This document shows positions 32,448 through 40,444 of a stretch of 64,000 nt of DNA, piece after piece. Under the pieces are notes generated by a model. It made no database searches. It saw nothing but the letters and a program-made list of their open reading frames with translations, and was not told the DNA's origin. The stretch is from Arthrobacter sunyaminii (lineage in GTDB: Bacteria; Actinomycetota; Actinomycetes; Actinomycetales; Micrococcaceae), in the NCBI RefSeq assembly GCF_018866305.1, contig NZ_CP076456.1, positions 1,984,001-2,048,000 on the forward strand, given 5' to 3'. The number at the start of each line of letters is the position of its first letter. Position 1 is the first letter of the stretch. A program made the translations under genes and the position numbers.

Positions 32448-34280
32448 TTACACCTTCTGAGGCTCCCCGACGGCCAGCACCTGGGAGATTTCTTCGGTCC
32501 GCCAGCGGTCGAGCAGGCGGTGGAAGGCCACCGGACCCGGCCCGAAGGAGAAGCTGACGGGCGGGGGATTCCCCTCGCGGTTGTAATAGCCCGGGGTGCA
32601 TTCGGCTTGGAACTTCCGGTTATCCAGCGACGTTTCCCGGATGGTCCGGCACCACGTATCTTCCGCTTCCGCCGTTGGCTCGATGAAGGCGGCTCCGGTC
32701 TCGCGCCCCTTGGCGATGACGGCTGCAATGTGGTTTGCCTGCTCCGCCAGGATGTGGACAAAGTTCACCGAGTTTGCGTTCTGTGCCGACCCCAGGTGGA
32801 ACAGGTTCGGGAAGCCGTGGGTGTAGAAGCCGTGCAGGGTTCGGGGTCCCCGGCTCCACGCTTCCAGCAGTGTTTGTCCGTCGCGTCCGGTTACCGGCAG
32901 GGCCCCCGAGGTCACCCCGGAGACACCGACGTTGAAGCCAGTGGCGAAGATGACGCAGTCCACCTCGTACTCTTTATCCCCCACCACAATGGACGTCTCG
33001 GTCATGCGGGTGATCCCGCCGGTGTCCGCAGTGTCCACCAGTGTGACGTTCGGAAGGTTGAAGGACTGCAGATAGGTATCGCTGAAGGTTGGCCGCTTGC
33101 ACATGTAGCGGTACCACGGCTTCAGCATCTGCGCTGTGGCGGGATCGTTCACCACCTCATCCACCCGGGCGCGAATCTGATTCATCTTGGCGAAGTCCAG
33201 CACTTCATCCTGCCGCTCCCGTTCCGCAGCGGAGACCGTCCGGTCCACGGCGCCGCTGATCATTTTGCGGTGCAGCTGCGGCACAGAGGTCCACCCGTCG
33301 CGGACCAGGTCCTGTTCCACCGGTTCTCCGGAGACCACGGCAAGGAAGTTCTCCATGCGCTCCTGCTGCCAGCCCGGGGTCAGTGATGCTGCCCAAGCAG
33401 GATCCGTGGGGCGGTTGTCCCTGACATCCACGGAGGACGGTGTGCGCTGGAAGACCAGGAGCTCCCCGGCGTCGCGGGCCACCATGGGCACCACCTGGAT
33501 GCCGGTTGCTCCGGTGCCAACCACGGCAACCTTCTTGTCCGCCAGTTTGTGCAGGTTGCCGAACTGATCTCCGCCGGTGTATCCGTAGTCCCACCGGCTG
33601 GTGTGGAAGGTGTGTCCCTTGAAGGAATCGACCCCGGGGATGCCCGGAAGCTTGGGCTGGGTGAGGGTCCCGGAAGAGGTGATCACGTGCCGGGCACGCA
33701 TCCGGTCTCCGCGGTCTGTTTCAACGCTCCATTCCAGGGCATCCGCGTCCCACGCCAGACTGGTGACCCGGGTATGAAAGAGGGCGTCGCGGTACAGGTT
33801 GAACTTTTCCGCAATTGCCACCGCGTGCCTGCGGATTTCCTCGCCGGGGGCGTACCGCTCACTGGGCATCGTGCCGACTTCCTCCAGCAGCGGCATGTAC
33901 ACATACGATTCAATGTCACAGCGTATTCCGGGGTAGCGGTTCCAGTACCAGGTTCCGCCGAAATCGCCCGCTTCATCCAGCATGCGGAGACTTTCGATTC
34001 CGGCCTGCCGCAGGCGCACGCCCGTGAGCAGTCCGCCGAATCCACCGCCGATCACCAGCACTTCAACGGCATCGTTCAACGGCGCCCGCTCGCGGCGCTC
34101 GGTGTACGGATCGGTGGCGTAGTAACCGAAAGTGCCGGTGGCCGGCTGGTACTGGGCGGCGCCGTCGGGCCTGATCCTCCGGTCGCGTTCGGCTTTGTAG
34201 CGTGCCCGCAGCGCGTCGACGTCCAAGCCTTTGCGCAGCAGTTCTTTTGAGACATCTTGGACAGGGTCATGCGTGCTCAT
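32448..34280 (-). CDS. Baeyer-Villiger flavin monooxygenase
   Basis: This 610-residue class B flavoprotein monooxygenase has an FAD-binding GGGFGG (78-83), the Baeyer-Villiger fingerprint FKGHTFHTSRWD (220-231) and an NADPH-binding GTGATG (255-260). An N-terminal extension of about 70 residues makes it the length of the steroid/cyclopentadecanone monooxygenase group. It would insert oxygen next to a ketone, giving an ester or lactone. I take the ATG at 34280 (AGGAC upstream) over 34388, which would add residues with no family counterpart and cross the dyad. It is divergent from a MarR regulator and so separately controlled from the KstR2-like island. Confidence 0.85.
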   Translation of the reverse strand: MSTHDPVQDVSKELLRKGLDVDALRARYKAERDRRIRPDGAAQYQPATGTFGYYATDPYTERRERAPLNDAVEVLVIGGGFGGLLTGVRLRQAGIESLRMLDEAGDFGGTWYWNRYPGIRCDIESYVYMPLLEEVGTMPSERYAPGEEIRRHAVAIAEKFNLYRDALFHTRVTSLAWDADALEWSVETDRGDRMRARHVITSSGTLTQPKLPGIPGVDSFKGHTFHTSRWDYGYTGGDQFGNLHKLADKKVAVVGTGATGIQVVPMVARDAGELLVFQRTPSSVDVRDNRPTDPAWAASLTPGWQQERMENFLAVVSGEPVEQDLVRDGWTSVPQLHRKMISGAVDRTVSAAERERQDEVLDFAKMNQIRARVDEVVNDPATAQMLKPWYRYMCKRPTFSDTYLQSFNLPNVTLVDTADTGGITRMTETSIVVGDKEYEVDCVIFATGFNVGVSGVTSGALPVTGRDGQTLLEAWSRGPRTLHGFYTHGFPNLFHLGSAQNANSVNFVHILAEQANHIAAVIAKGRETGAAFIEPTAEAEDTWCRTIRETSLDNRKFQAECTPGYYNREGNPPPVSFSFGPGPVAFHRLLDRWRTEEISQVLAVGEPQKV

Positions 34281-34365
34281 CTGTAGTCCTAACGTTGCAT
34301 GAGAGCATTCCCGGCAGGGCCCCCAGCCCGTCGCCGGAACGCCGTGTGATAACAACCACGACAAA

Positions 34366-34388
34366 ATGGTTAGGACCACACTAACCAT
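34366..34388. promoter_or_regulatory. Inverted repeat, probable MarR operator
   Basis: ATGGTTAG and CTAACCAT are perfect 8-bp arms separated by seven bases. The site lies 85 bases before the monooxygenase start and 49 before the MarR gene start, the usual place for a shared operator. Confidence 0.65.
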
Positions 34389-34437
34389 CTGGGCTGAACG
34401 TTTCCTGATTCGTCCAGCGGCGAACTACGGTGAGGAC

Positions 34438-34938
34438 ATGACCGACGGAAGTGATACCCGGCAGGAACGCCGGCGGCTGGTCCGCAGCCTTGAGAATCTC
34501 GGGTCCGCCTTCCAGGCAACCACGCTTCCCGTGCTGCTTGACTCGCTCCTCTCCACGGAACTGACCATTCAGCAACTCAAGGTGCTGGCGGTGCTGGCCA
34601 CCACCGAGAACGGCGCCACCGGCCGGGGCCTGGCAGATACCTTTGGGGTGTCCCTGGCCTCCATGTCCGGACTGGTTGACCGCCTCGTGGCCCAGGGGGC
34701 TGCTGTCCGTTCCCAGGATGAAGCGGACGGGCGTGTGCGCCGGGTCCGGGCCACGCCGCTGGGGCTGGCACTCGTGCGGCGCCTCATGTCGGCCCGGCCT
34801 GAGCTGAGCGCGGACATCCTTGACCGCCTGCCGCTGGAGGACCTTCGCGCCCTGGAGCAGGGGATGCGTGCCGTCCACCGCTGCTCCATGCCGGACCCCG
34901 CGACGGACCCTGCGCCGGGCCTCGAGCCGCCGCCGTGA
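34438..34938 (+). CDS. MarR family transcriptional regulator
   Basis: The 166-residue winged-helix protein has the MarR core at about residues 30-130: 'LTIQQLKVLAVL', recognition helix 'GVSLASMSGLVDRLVAQG', and the wing 'QDEADGRVRRVRATPLG'. It would bind as a dimer to the dyad at 34366-34388 and respond to a small molecule, probably a substrate of the divergent Baeyer-Villiger monooxygenase. The ATG at 34438 follows GGTGAGG. It ends in a Pro-rich tail. Confidence 0.82.
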   Translation: MTDGSDTRQERRRLVRSLENLGSAFQATTLPVLLDSLLSTELTIQQLKVLAVLATTENGATGRGLADTFGVSLASMSGLVDRLVAQGAAVRSQDEADGRVRRVRATPLGLALVRRLMSARPELSADILDRLPLEDLRALEQGMRAVHRCSMPDPATDPAPGLEPPP

Positions 34939-35183
34939 TTTAGCCAATGCGGTAAAGCCGCAAGATAATGAGATGATAAGAGATGTCCATAGGTTTTGGA
35001 CCACTTCGCCGTATGGCCCCCGTCCGCTCAGCTTCACACCGGCGGCGGCCTGAGGCCCAGGATGCGCACGGTTGCGCGGGCCCGGCGGAGTCGGCTCTGA
35101 AACGGACCCAAGACCTTTTGGCGCAGCAGCACAGTGCTGCAGCGCCCCAGCAAAACCCGTACCCGACGAAAGAAACTCCATCC

Positions 35184-36872
35184 GTGAATAGAACACCTGC
35201 CGCACTGAAAGCCCCCCGGGAACTCGCCAATGGAACCATGCGCATTGTTGCGCTGGGTGGTATCGGTGAAATCGGCAGAAACATGACCGTCTTCGAATTT
35301 GACGGCAAGCTGCTGATTGTCGACTGCGGCGTGCTTTTCCCCGAGGAAATCCACCCCGGCGTCAACCTGATCCTGCCTGACTTCTCCTACATCCGTGACC
35401 GCCTGGATGACGTTGTGGGCGTTGTCCTGACCCATGGCCACGAAGACCACATTGGTGGTGTCCCGTACCTGCTGCGCGAACGCGCTGACATTCCCCTGAT
35501 TGGTTCCAAGCTGACGCTGGCGTTTGTGGAAGCCAAGCTCAAGGAACACCGCATTACCCCGAAGCTGATCCAGGTCAAGGAAGGCGACCGCCGCACCATG
35601 GGCGGATTCGACCTGGAATTCGTGGCCGTCAACCACTCCATCCCGGACAGCCTGGCCGTTGCCATCCGCACTCCGGCCGGCATGGTCCTGCACACCGGTG
35701 ACTTCAAGATGGACCAGTTCCCGCTGGACCGCCGCATCACCGATCTGGCCGGCTTCGCACGGCTTGGCGCCGAAGGCGTGGACCTGTTCCTCACCGACTC
35801 CACCAATGCCGATGTTCCCGGCTTCATGGCCTCGGAAAAGGAACTTGCTCCGGCCATCGACCAGGTGTTCCGCACCGCGCCGCGCCGGATCATTGTCTCC
35901 AGCTTCGCCAGCCACATCCACCGCATCCAGCAGGTCATCGACGCTGCCGACCGCTACAAGCGCAAGGTGGCGTTTGTGGGCCGTTCGATGGTCCGCAACA
36001 TGACGATCGCCGAAGAGCTGGGCTACCTGAACATCCCCAAGGGCCTCCTGGTGGACTTCAAGCAGCTGCAGCGCTCCGACGACCACAAGGTGGTGCTGAT
36101 CTGCACCGGTTCGCAGGGCGAGCCGCTGGCAGCGCTGTCCCGCATGGCCAACAAGGACCACGCGATCCGCATCCACGAGGGCGACACCGTCCTGCTGGCC
36201 AGCTCGCTGATTCCGGGTAATGAGAACGCCATCTACGGCGTCATCAACTCCCTGACCAAGCTGGGCGCCAATGTGGTGCACAAGGGCAACGCCAAGGTGC
36301 ACGTCTCCGGCCACGCCAGCGCCGGTGAACTGGCGTACTGCTACAACATCGTCAAGCCGCGCAACGTCATGCCGGTCCACGGCGAATGGCGCCACCTGAA
36401 GGCCAACGCAGCCATCGCCGTCGCCACCGGCATGGACCCGCGCGACGTCGTTATCGCCGAAGACGGCGTGACAGTTGACCTGCGCCGCGGCCGTGCCACG
36501 GTTTCGGGCAAGATCCCCGTGGGACTGGTGTTCGTGGACGGCGACAGCGTCGGCCACACCACCGAGGATGACCTCAAGGAGCGCATGCAGCTCTCCGAGC
36601 AGGGTTCCGTCACGGTCCTGGCGCTCATCGATCCGGACACCAACACGGTGGCCGAGCCGCCGGAGCTCTTCATCAAGGGCTTCGCCTGCAGCCCCGGAGA
36701 TATCAAGAAGGCTGAAGCCGCCATCGAGAAGGCCATCAACGACGCCGCCGGCCGCGGCCGCGGTGGCCGCAGCGAGGACCCTGAGGCGATCATTGAGCGC
36801 GCCACGGCAAACTGGATGCGCCGCTTCTACAACCGCACGCCGGCCATCACGGCCATTGTTGTGGATGCCTAA
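35184..36872 (+). CDS. rnj: Ribonuclease J
   Basis: The 562-residue metallo-beta-lactamase/beta-CASP nuclease has the metal motif HGHEDH (84-89), 'VNHSIPDS', 'HTGDFKMD', the beta-CASP 'SSFASHIHRIQQ', and 'HVSGHAS'. It matures and degrades RNA by endo- and 5'-exonuclease action. The start is taken as GTG 35184, which gives the normal family length. No convincing ribosome binding site is visible, and the open frame extends back to 34983 with low-complexity sequence. Unlike many actinobacteria, dapA is not upstream. The 245 bases before the gene hold no other feature I can support. Confidence 0.9.
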   Translation: MNRTPAALKAPRELANGTMRIVALGGIGEIGRNMTVFEFDGKLLIVDCGVLFPEEIHPGVNLILPDFSYIRDRLDDVVGVVLTHGHEDHIGGVPYLLRERADIPLIGSKLTLAFVEAKLKEHRITPKLIQVKEGDRRTMGGFDLEFVAVNHSIPDSLAVAIRTPAGMVLHTGDFKMDQFPLDRRITDLAGFARLGAEGVDLFLTDSTNADVPGFMASEKELAPAIDQVFRTAPRRIIVSSFASHIHRIQQVIDAADRYKRKVAFVGRSMVRNMTIAEELGYLNIPKGLLVDFKQLQRSDDHKVVLICTGSQGEPLAALSRMANKDHAIRIHEGDTVLLASSLIPGNENAIYGVINSLTKLGANVVHKGNAKVHVSGHASAGELAYCYNIVKPRNVMPVHGEWRHLKANAAIAVATGMDPRDVVIAEDGVTVDLRRGRATVSGKIPVGLVFVDGDSVGHTTEDDLKERMQLSEQGSVTVLALIDPDTNTVAEPPELFIKGFACSPGDIKKAEAAIEKAINDAAGRGRGGRSEDPEAIIERATANWMRRFYNRTPAITAIVVDA

Positions 36873-36910
36873 AGCAGCAGCTTTCCCTCAGCGGTAGCTG
36901 AAGGGAAACG

Positions 36911-36953
36911 AAGGAGGGGACGGTGTCGGACGACGACGCCGTCCCCTCCTTTT
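36911..36953 (+). terminator. Rho-independent terminator after rnj
   Basis: AAGGAGGGGACGG (36911-36923) and CCGTCCCCTCCTT (36939-36951) form a perfect 13-bp stem with a 15-base loop and a TTTT tail. A second imperfect hairpin (TTTCCCTCAGC/GCTGAAGGGAAA, 36882-36908) lies just before it. Confidence 0.85.
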
Positions 36954-37045
36954 GGTGTCCGGGCCAGTTGGCGGATGACACACTGGTACAGGGACATTGG
37001 CTAGACATTGGCTCCAGGGACATTAGCGGCTGAAGGGAAATTCTC

Positions 37046-38404
37046 ATGAGGACAACACCGGACTGGGTGCAGCACGCCATCTGGTGGCAGGTCTACCCGC
37101 TGGGCTTCACCGGCGCGGAACAGACGGCGTTGCCTGCGGATGCGGAGCCCCGCCACCGGCTGGCCCACCTCACCTCCTGGCTGGACTACATCGTGGAAAT
37201 GGGTGCCTCCGGCCTGGCTTTGGGGCCGGTGTTCGCCTCGGAGACCCACGGCTATGACACCGCCGACTACTACCGGATCGATCCGCGGCTTGGCGATGAC
37301 GGCGACTTTGACGAACTCATCCGCGAAGCCCGTTCCCGCGGCATCCGGGTGCTGCTGGACGGCGTCTTCAACCACGCCGGCCGTTCCTTCGGGCCCTTCA
37401 CCGAAGCTCTGGAGCAGGGACCCGGCGCGGCAACGGCAAAGTGGTTCTCCTTCACCTGGCCCGATGCGTGGACGCCGGAGACCGAACCCGGTTATGCGGA
37501 CTTTGAAGGCCACCACCAGCTGGTGGCCCTGAACCATGACGAACCGGCAGTGGCGGACTTCGTGGCCGATGTGATGAAGCACTGGCTGCGCCGCGGAGTC
37601 GACGGATGGCGGCTGGACGCGGCGTACGCGGTGCCGTCGTCGTTCTGGGCGCGGGTGCTGCGCAATGTCCGTGCCGAATTCCCTGACGCCTATTTTGTGG
37701 GGGAGTACATTCACGGCGATTATCCGGCTGAAGTAACGGACGGAACGCTGGACTCGGTGACCCAGTACGAACTCTGGAAGGCGATCTGGAGCTCTCTCGT
37801 GGACGCCAACTTCTATGAGCTGGCTGCCGCCCTGGGGCGGCACAACACGTTCCTGGACACCTTTGTGCCGCTCACCTTCGTGGGCAACCACGATGTCACC
37901 CGCATTGCCAGCCGGTTGGATCCGGCCCCGGGGCAAAGTGCATTCCGGCTGACTCAGGCCCTGGTGCTGCTCTTCACCCTTCCGGGCACCCCTTCCGTCT
38001 ACTACGGAGACGAGCAGGGCTACCGCGGCGTCAAGGAGGACCGGGCCGGGGGAGACGACGACGTCCGCCCTTCCTTCCCTGCCACGCCGGACGATCTTTC
38101 CGCGGTGGGCCAGCCGCTGTACCGGCTGCACCAGGAACTCATCGGGCTGCGCCGCCGCCATTCCTGGGTGCATGCGGCCCGAACCCGGGTGCATTCGCTC
38201 AGCAACGAGCAGCTGGTCTATGAGGTGCACGACGCCGGCAACTCGCTGTTCGTAGCCCTGAACGTTTCAGGCCAGGCGGCTGCCGTACCGGTACCGGCCG
38301 CTGCCCGCGAGGTGCTGGCCGGTGAGTCCGGCTTGGACGCCGGGGCCGGGAAGCTGGCCCTGCCGCCCAACAGCTGGGCCGTGCTCGGTCAAGGCCAGGA
38401 CTAG
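37046..38404 (+). CDS. Alpha-amylase family (GH13) glycosidase
   Basis: The 452-residue GH13 enzyme has all four conserved regions: DGVFNH (I), GWRLDAAYA with the nucleophile Asp (II), YFVGEY with the acid/base Glu (III) and FVGNHDV with the stabilising Asp (IV). A small C-terminal beta domain follows. It has no signal peptide, so it acts in the cytoplasm, probably on short alpha-glucans (cyclomaltodextrinase/alpha-glucosidase-like). It stands alone after the rnj terminator and its stop overlaps the convergent DinB-like gene by four bases (CTAG). Confidence 0.85.
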   Translation: MRTTPDWVQHAIWWQVYPLGFTGAEQTALPADAEPRHRLAHLTSWLDYIVEMGASGLALGPVFASETHGYDTADYYRIDPRLGDDGDFDELIREARSRGIRVLLDGVFNHAGRSFGPFTEALEQGPGAATAKWFSFTWPDAWTPETEPGYADFEGHHQLVALNHDEPAVADFVADVMKHWLRRGVDGWRLDAAYAVPSSFWARVLRNVRAEFPDAYFVGEYIHGDYPAEVTDGTLDSVTQYELWKAIWSSLVDANFYELAAALGRHNTFLDTFVPLTFVGNHDVTRIASRLDPAPGQSAFRLTQALVLLFTLPGTPSVYYGDEQGYRGVKEDRAGGDDDVRPSFPATPDDLSAVGQPLYRLHQELIGLRRRHSWVHAARTRVHSLSNEQLVYEVHDAGNSLFVALNVSGQAAAVPVPAAAREVLAGESGLDAGAGKLALPPNSWAVLGQGQD

Positions 38405-38904
38405 CCGGGTCGGTCTGCAAGGATCTGTTCGCGGAGGATGTCCGCGTGGCCGCAGTGCTGGGCCAGCTCGCGCAGGACATGCAAATAGATCCACCGCATG
38501 GGAAGCGGCCCCCGGCGGTTCCCGCTGACGACGTCATCCAGTCCGAGACCCGCTGTTGCAGTCCGAGACTCGGCACAGATCCGGCGGTAGTCCGCCCGCA
38601 CTGATTCGATGCTGTCTTCAGATGTGAGGTCGAAGGATTCGTCCGGCCCGGCGGAGCAACCGATGTCCGCCCGGGAACGACCCGTGATCGCCTCGTTGAA
38701 CCAGACCTGTTCCACAAATGCTGCGTGCTTGACCAATCCCAGCAGAGTGGTCTTGGAGGGGACCAGAGGGCGGCGCGCTTCGCTGTCGCTCATCCCCTCC
38801 AAACACTGATAGAGGGCCTGTCGATGTTCATTGATGAACATCTGAAACTGGGCCGCCAACGGTGCCTCGAAAGCCGAGGGATACGGTTCTGCTGTCGTCT
38901 TCAC
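38401..38904 (-). CDS. DinB/DUF664 family protein
   Basis: The 167-residue protein is predicted to be a four-helix bundle of the DinB/DUF664 type, with metal-site histidines in 'VKHAAFVEQVWF' and 'HVLRELAQHCGHADILRE'. The family includes mycothiol- and bacillithiol-dependent enzymes, but the reaction here is unknown. I chose GTG 38904, which gives the family length; the frame is open further upstream to 39345 but overlaps the next gene there. It is convergent with the GH13 gene. Confidence 0.75.
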   Translation of the reverse strand: MKTTAEPYPSAFEAPLAAQFQMFINEHRQALYQCLEGMSDSEARRPLVPSKTTLLGLVKHAAFVEQVWFNEAITGRSRADIGCSAGPDESFDLTSEDSIESVRADYRRICAESRTATAGLGLDDVVSGNRRGPLPMRWIYLHVLRELAQHCGHADILREQILADRPG

Positions 38905-38948
38905 GCTAGTGACCCTACAGGCGGTGTTGGACAGCTGGACAGCGCTGG

Positions 38949-39932
38949 TCAGGAGTGCATGCGGACCAGTTCCTCTTCCCGCTCCTTGCTCCATGCCCGG
39001 GCGTAGAGCCCGAGCGCCGCCTCGTCCCGCAGGGGAATGCCCAGCCGGTTTAGCAGGTGGCGGCTCTGAATCATGGCCAGGTGCTGAGCACTGCGGCTGA
39101 TGCGTGACTTGTCGGCCCGGTACAAATACGAGTCGATGGCCCGGACCCATCGCTTGCGCCAGTTTTCGACCGAGGGCTCGGAAGCAACTGCGATCATTGA
39201 CCGGTGGGCAGGCACAATGCGCGGCGCCAATGCCCTTGTCAGCGAGGTGCGGGCGTGTGCGGCACGGTCCCCAAAGGCAGCGGTGCTGCTGCGGAGGTGA
39301 CTGTCCCAGTAGTAGTCCCAGCTCAGGGCTTTGCGATCGGGCCATAAGGCCGAGCGAGGCCCGTACATCATCGAGTGGCAGGCATCGAAGAGCAACAGCG
39401 CGGCGAGGGCAGAGCGCGTATTGGTATTGGGGAACCGGCCGATGGCCCAGGCTGCCAGGTCACAGGACACCTCAGATACCTCCAAGGTGAGCGCAATGCC
39501 CTGGATCCCGCCATACTTCGCCAGCGCCGCTTCAATGCGGGGCAAGGGCTGCTCATCATGGCGTGGGGGATAGCAGCCGGGCTGCACCTCGGAGGTTTCC
39601 AGGTCGCCCAGCAGGTCTGCCGATTGGCGGGTCAGAGCGAGGGCGAACGTCCGCAAACGGTTCACGACATCATCGGAGGCCAGCACGTGCACCTCCACCT
39701 GCGGCCTCTTCGGGTCCAGATTCCGGGCAAAAGTCCCACGTTCCGCCCCCCACAACCGGGCCTGGGCCACGAGGGGTGTGACAACGTGCCCCACGACGGC
39801 ATCGCAGTAATCCTTCTGCATGGGCTTGATGGTCAGCACCCACCACCTGAGAGTCCTGGTTTTTTGCGTACTGGTTGATTCCCTCGGTGCTTGTTGCCGC
39901 ACTGCGGGTTTGGTGGACGCTAGCTGGCTCAT
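38949..39932 (-). CDS. Stand-alone thiopeptide-type bacteriocin biosynthesis domain protein (SpaB_C-like)
   Basis: The 327-residue protein resembles the C-terminal elimination domain of lantibiotic dehydratases and related thiopeptide enzymes. It has an N-terminal 'WWVLTIKP' strand, a 'RNLDPKRPQVEVHV' segment where the family has an RYxDPGxHLRLR pattern, 'KYGGIQGIALTLEVSEVSCD' (the RYGG..AExxFxxDS region), and a C-terminal 'SRHLLNRLGIPLRDE' (the HxNRLLG region). The HLRLR residues are not conserved, so the chemistry may differ. No dehydratase N-terminal domain, precursor peptide or exporter is nearby. AAAAGGGG and AGGA precede the ATG. The function is unknown. Confidence 0.6.
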   Translation of the reverse strand: MSQLASTKPAVRQQAPRESTSTQKTRTLRWWVLTIKPMQKDYCDAVVGHVVTPLVAQARLWGAERGTFARNLDPKRPQVEVHVLASDDVVNRLRTFALALTRQSADLLGDLETSEVQPGCYPPRHDEQPLPRIEAALAKYGGIQGIALTLEVSEVSCDLAAWAIGRFPNTNTRSALAALLLFDACHSMMYGPRSALWPDRKALSWDYYWDSHLRSSTAAFGDRAAHARTSLTRALAPRIVPAHRSMIAVASEPSVENWRKRWVRAIDSYLYRADKSRISRSAQHLAMIQSRHLLNRLGIPLRDEAALGLYARAWSKEREEELVRMHS

Positions 39933-40055
39933 TCCTAACCCCTTTTAACATGTGATGGCAGTCCCCATCGCTGCCATTCATGCCGCCAACCATGTCACAA
40001 AACCCCGTGATTCCCATGCCCGGTCAGGGGCCTTACGGATCGAGTCCTAAATACC

Positions 40056-40084
40056 TTGTCAATGCATTCACATCGTGTTATAAA
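40056..40084 (+). promoter_or_regulatory. Sigma-70-type promoter of the kdp operon
   Basis: TTGTCA (40056-40061) and TATAAA (40079-40084) are separated by exactly 17 bases, a near-consensus vegetative promoter that stands out in this GC-rich DNA. Transcription would start near 40091. A KdpE site would be expected upstream, but I see no clear dyad there. Confidence 0.7.
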
Positions 40085-40090
40085 CCGCTT

Positions 40091-40274
40091 TCGGGAGCAG
40101 AGGGGTGGTTCTTCGAAGAGGTGATCGAGGGGTTTTTGTTATGGTCCGCCCTTTGGTCGTGAGGAAACCATGAGGATATCCAAAACCGGCTCTGGCAAGG
40201 CATCTAATCGAAAAGACGCCGTTTGCGTCCATGCCGTCTGTTCGGCGGCATGAGATCGATTCCCGGGGGTTCCC
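40091..40274 (+). promoter_or_regulatory. Long structured leader of the kdp operon
   Basis: About 180 bases separate the promoter from the first small ORF. Near the end are two adjacent hairpins, GACGC-cgttt-GCGTC (40215-40229) and CATGCCG/CGGCATG (40230-40252). Neither has a T-tract, so they are not simple terminators. I could not match the leader to the c-di-AMP (ydaO) riboswitch consensus. The 39933-40055 stretch upstream holds nothing else I can support. Confidence 0.4.
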
Positions 40275-40277
40275 TTG

Positions 40278-40358
40278 TTGGATGTAGTTGTTGTCCTGGG
40301 CGTTGCGGCACTTTTTGCCGCATTGTTCCTGAGCATTAGGGCGGTGGAGAAGCTGTGA
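40278..40358 (+). CDS. 26-residue membrane peptide upstream of kdpF
   Basis: A TTG start (40278, or 40275 one codon earlier) follows GGGGG at 40265-40269. It opens a peptide that is almost entirely one hydrophobic helix ('[19 protein letters not shown]') with a basic end ('VEKL'). Its stop overlaps the kdpF start (GTGA), so it is translationally coupled. I recall short one-helix ORFs just before kdpF in other actinobacteria, but they are rarely named. It probably sits beside the Kdp complex. Confidence 0.55.
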   Translation: MDVVVVLGVAALFAALFLSIRAVEKL

Positions 40359-40444
40359 TCTTCTTCGACTTTCTTGCCCTTGCCCTGGCCGTTGCCGCGG
40401 CCGGCTATCTGCTGGCGGCACTGATCCGTCCGGAGCGGTTCTGA
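40355..40444 (+). CDS. kdpF: KdpF, small subunit of the K+-transporting ATPase
   Basis: This 29-residue peptide is a single membrane helix ending in 'LIRPERF', the hallmark of KdpF, which stabilises the KdpABC complex. It starts at GTG overlapping the preceding small ORF and ends in TGATG overlapping the kdpA ATG. Confidence 0.85.
   Translation: MIFFDFLALALAVAAAGYLLAALIRPERF

Noticed and set aside
35034..36557. 507-codon open frame on the minus strand inside the RNase J gene
   Set aside because: It is antisense to a clear RNase J with all catalytic motifs. GC-rich codon bias opens long antisense frames, and the translation has no recognisable domain.
39955..40050. 31-codon ORF just upstream of the SpaB_C-like gene on the other strand
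   Set aside because: No ribosome binding site and no precursor-like features.
39980..40162. 60-codon ORF spanning the kdp promoter, considered as a peptide precursor for the SpaB_C-like gene
   Set aside because: No ribosome binding site, it overlaps a near-consensus promoter, and it has no leader/core pattern of Ser/Thr/Cys residues.
40085..40274. c-di-AMP (ydaO) riboswitch in the kdp leader
   Set aside because: I could not find the conserved core segments of that class; only simple hairpins are visible, so the leader is reported without a class.
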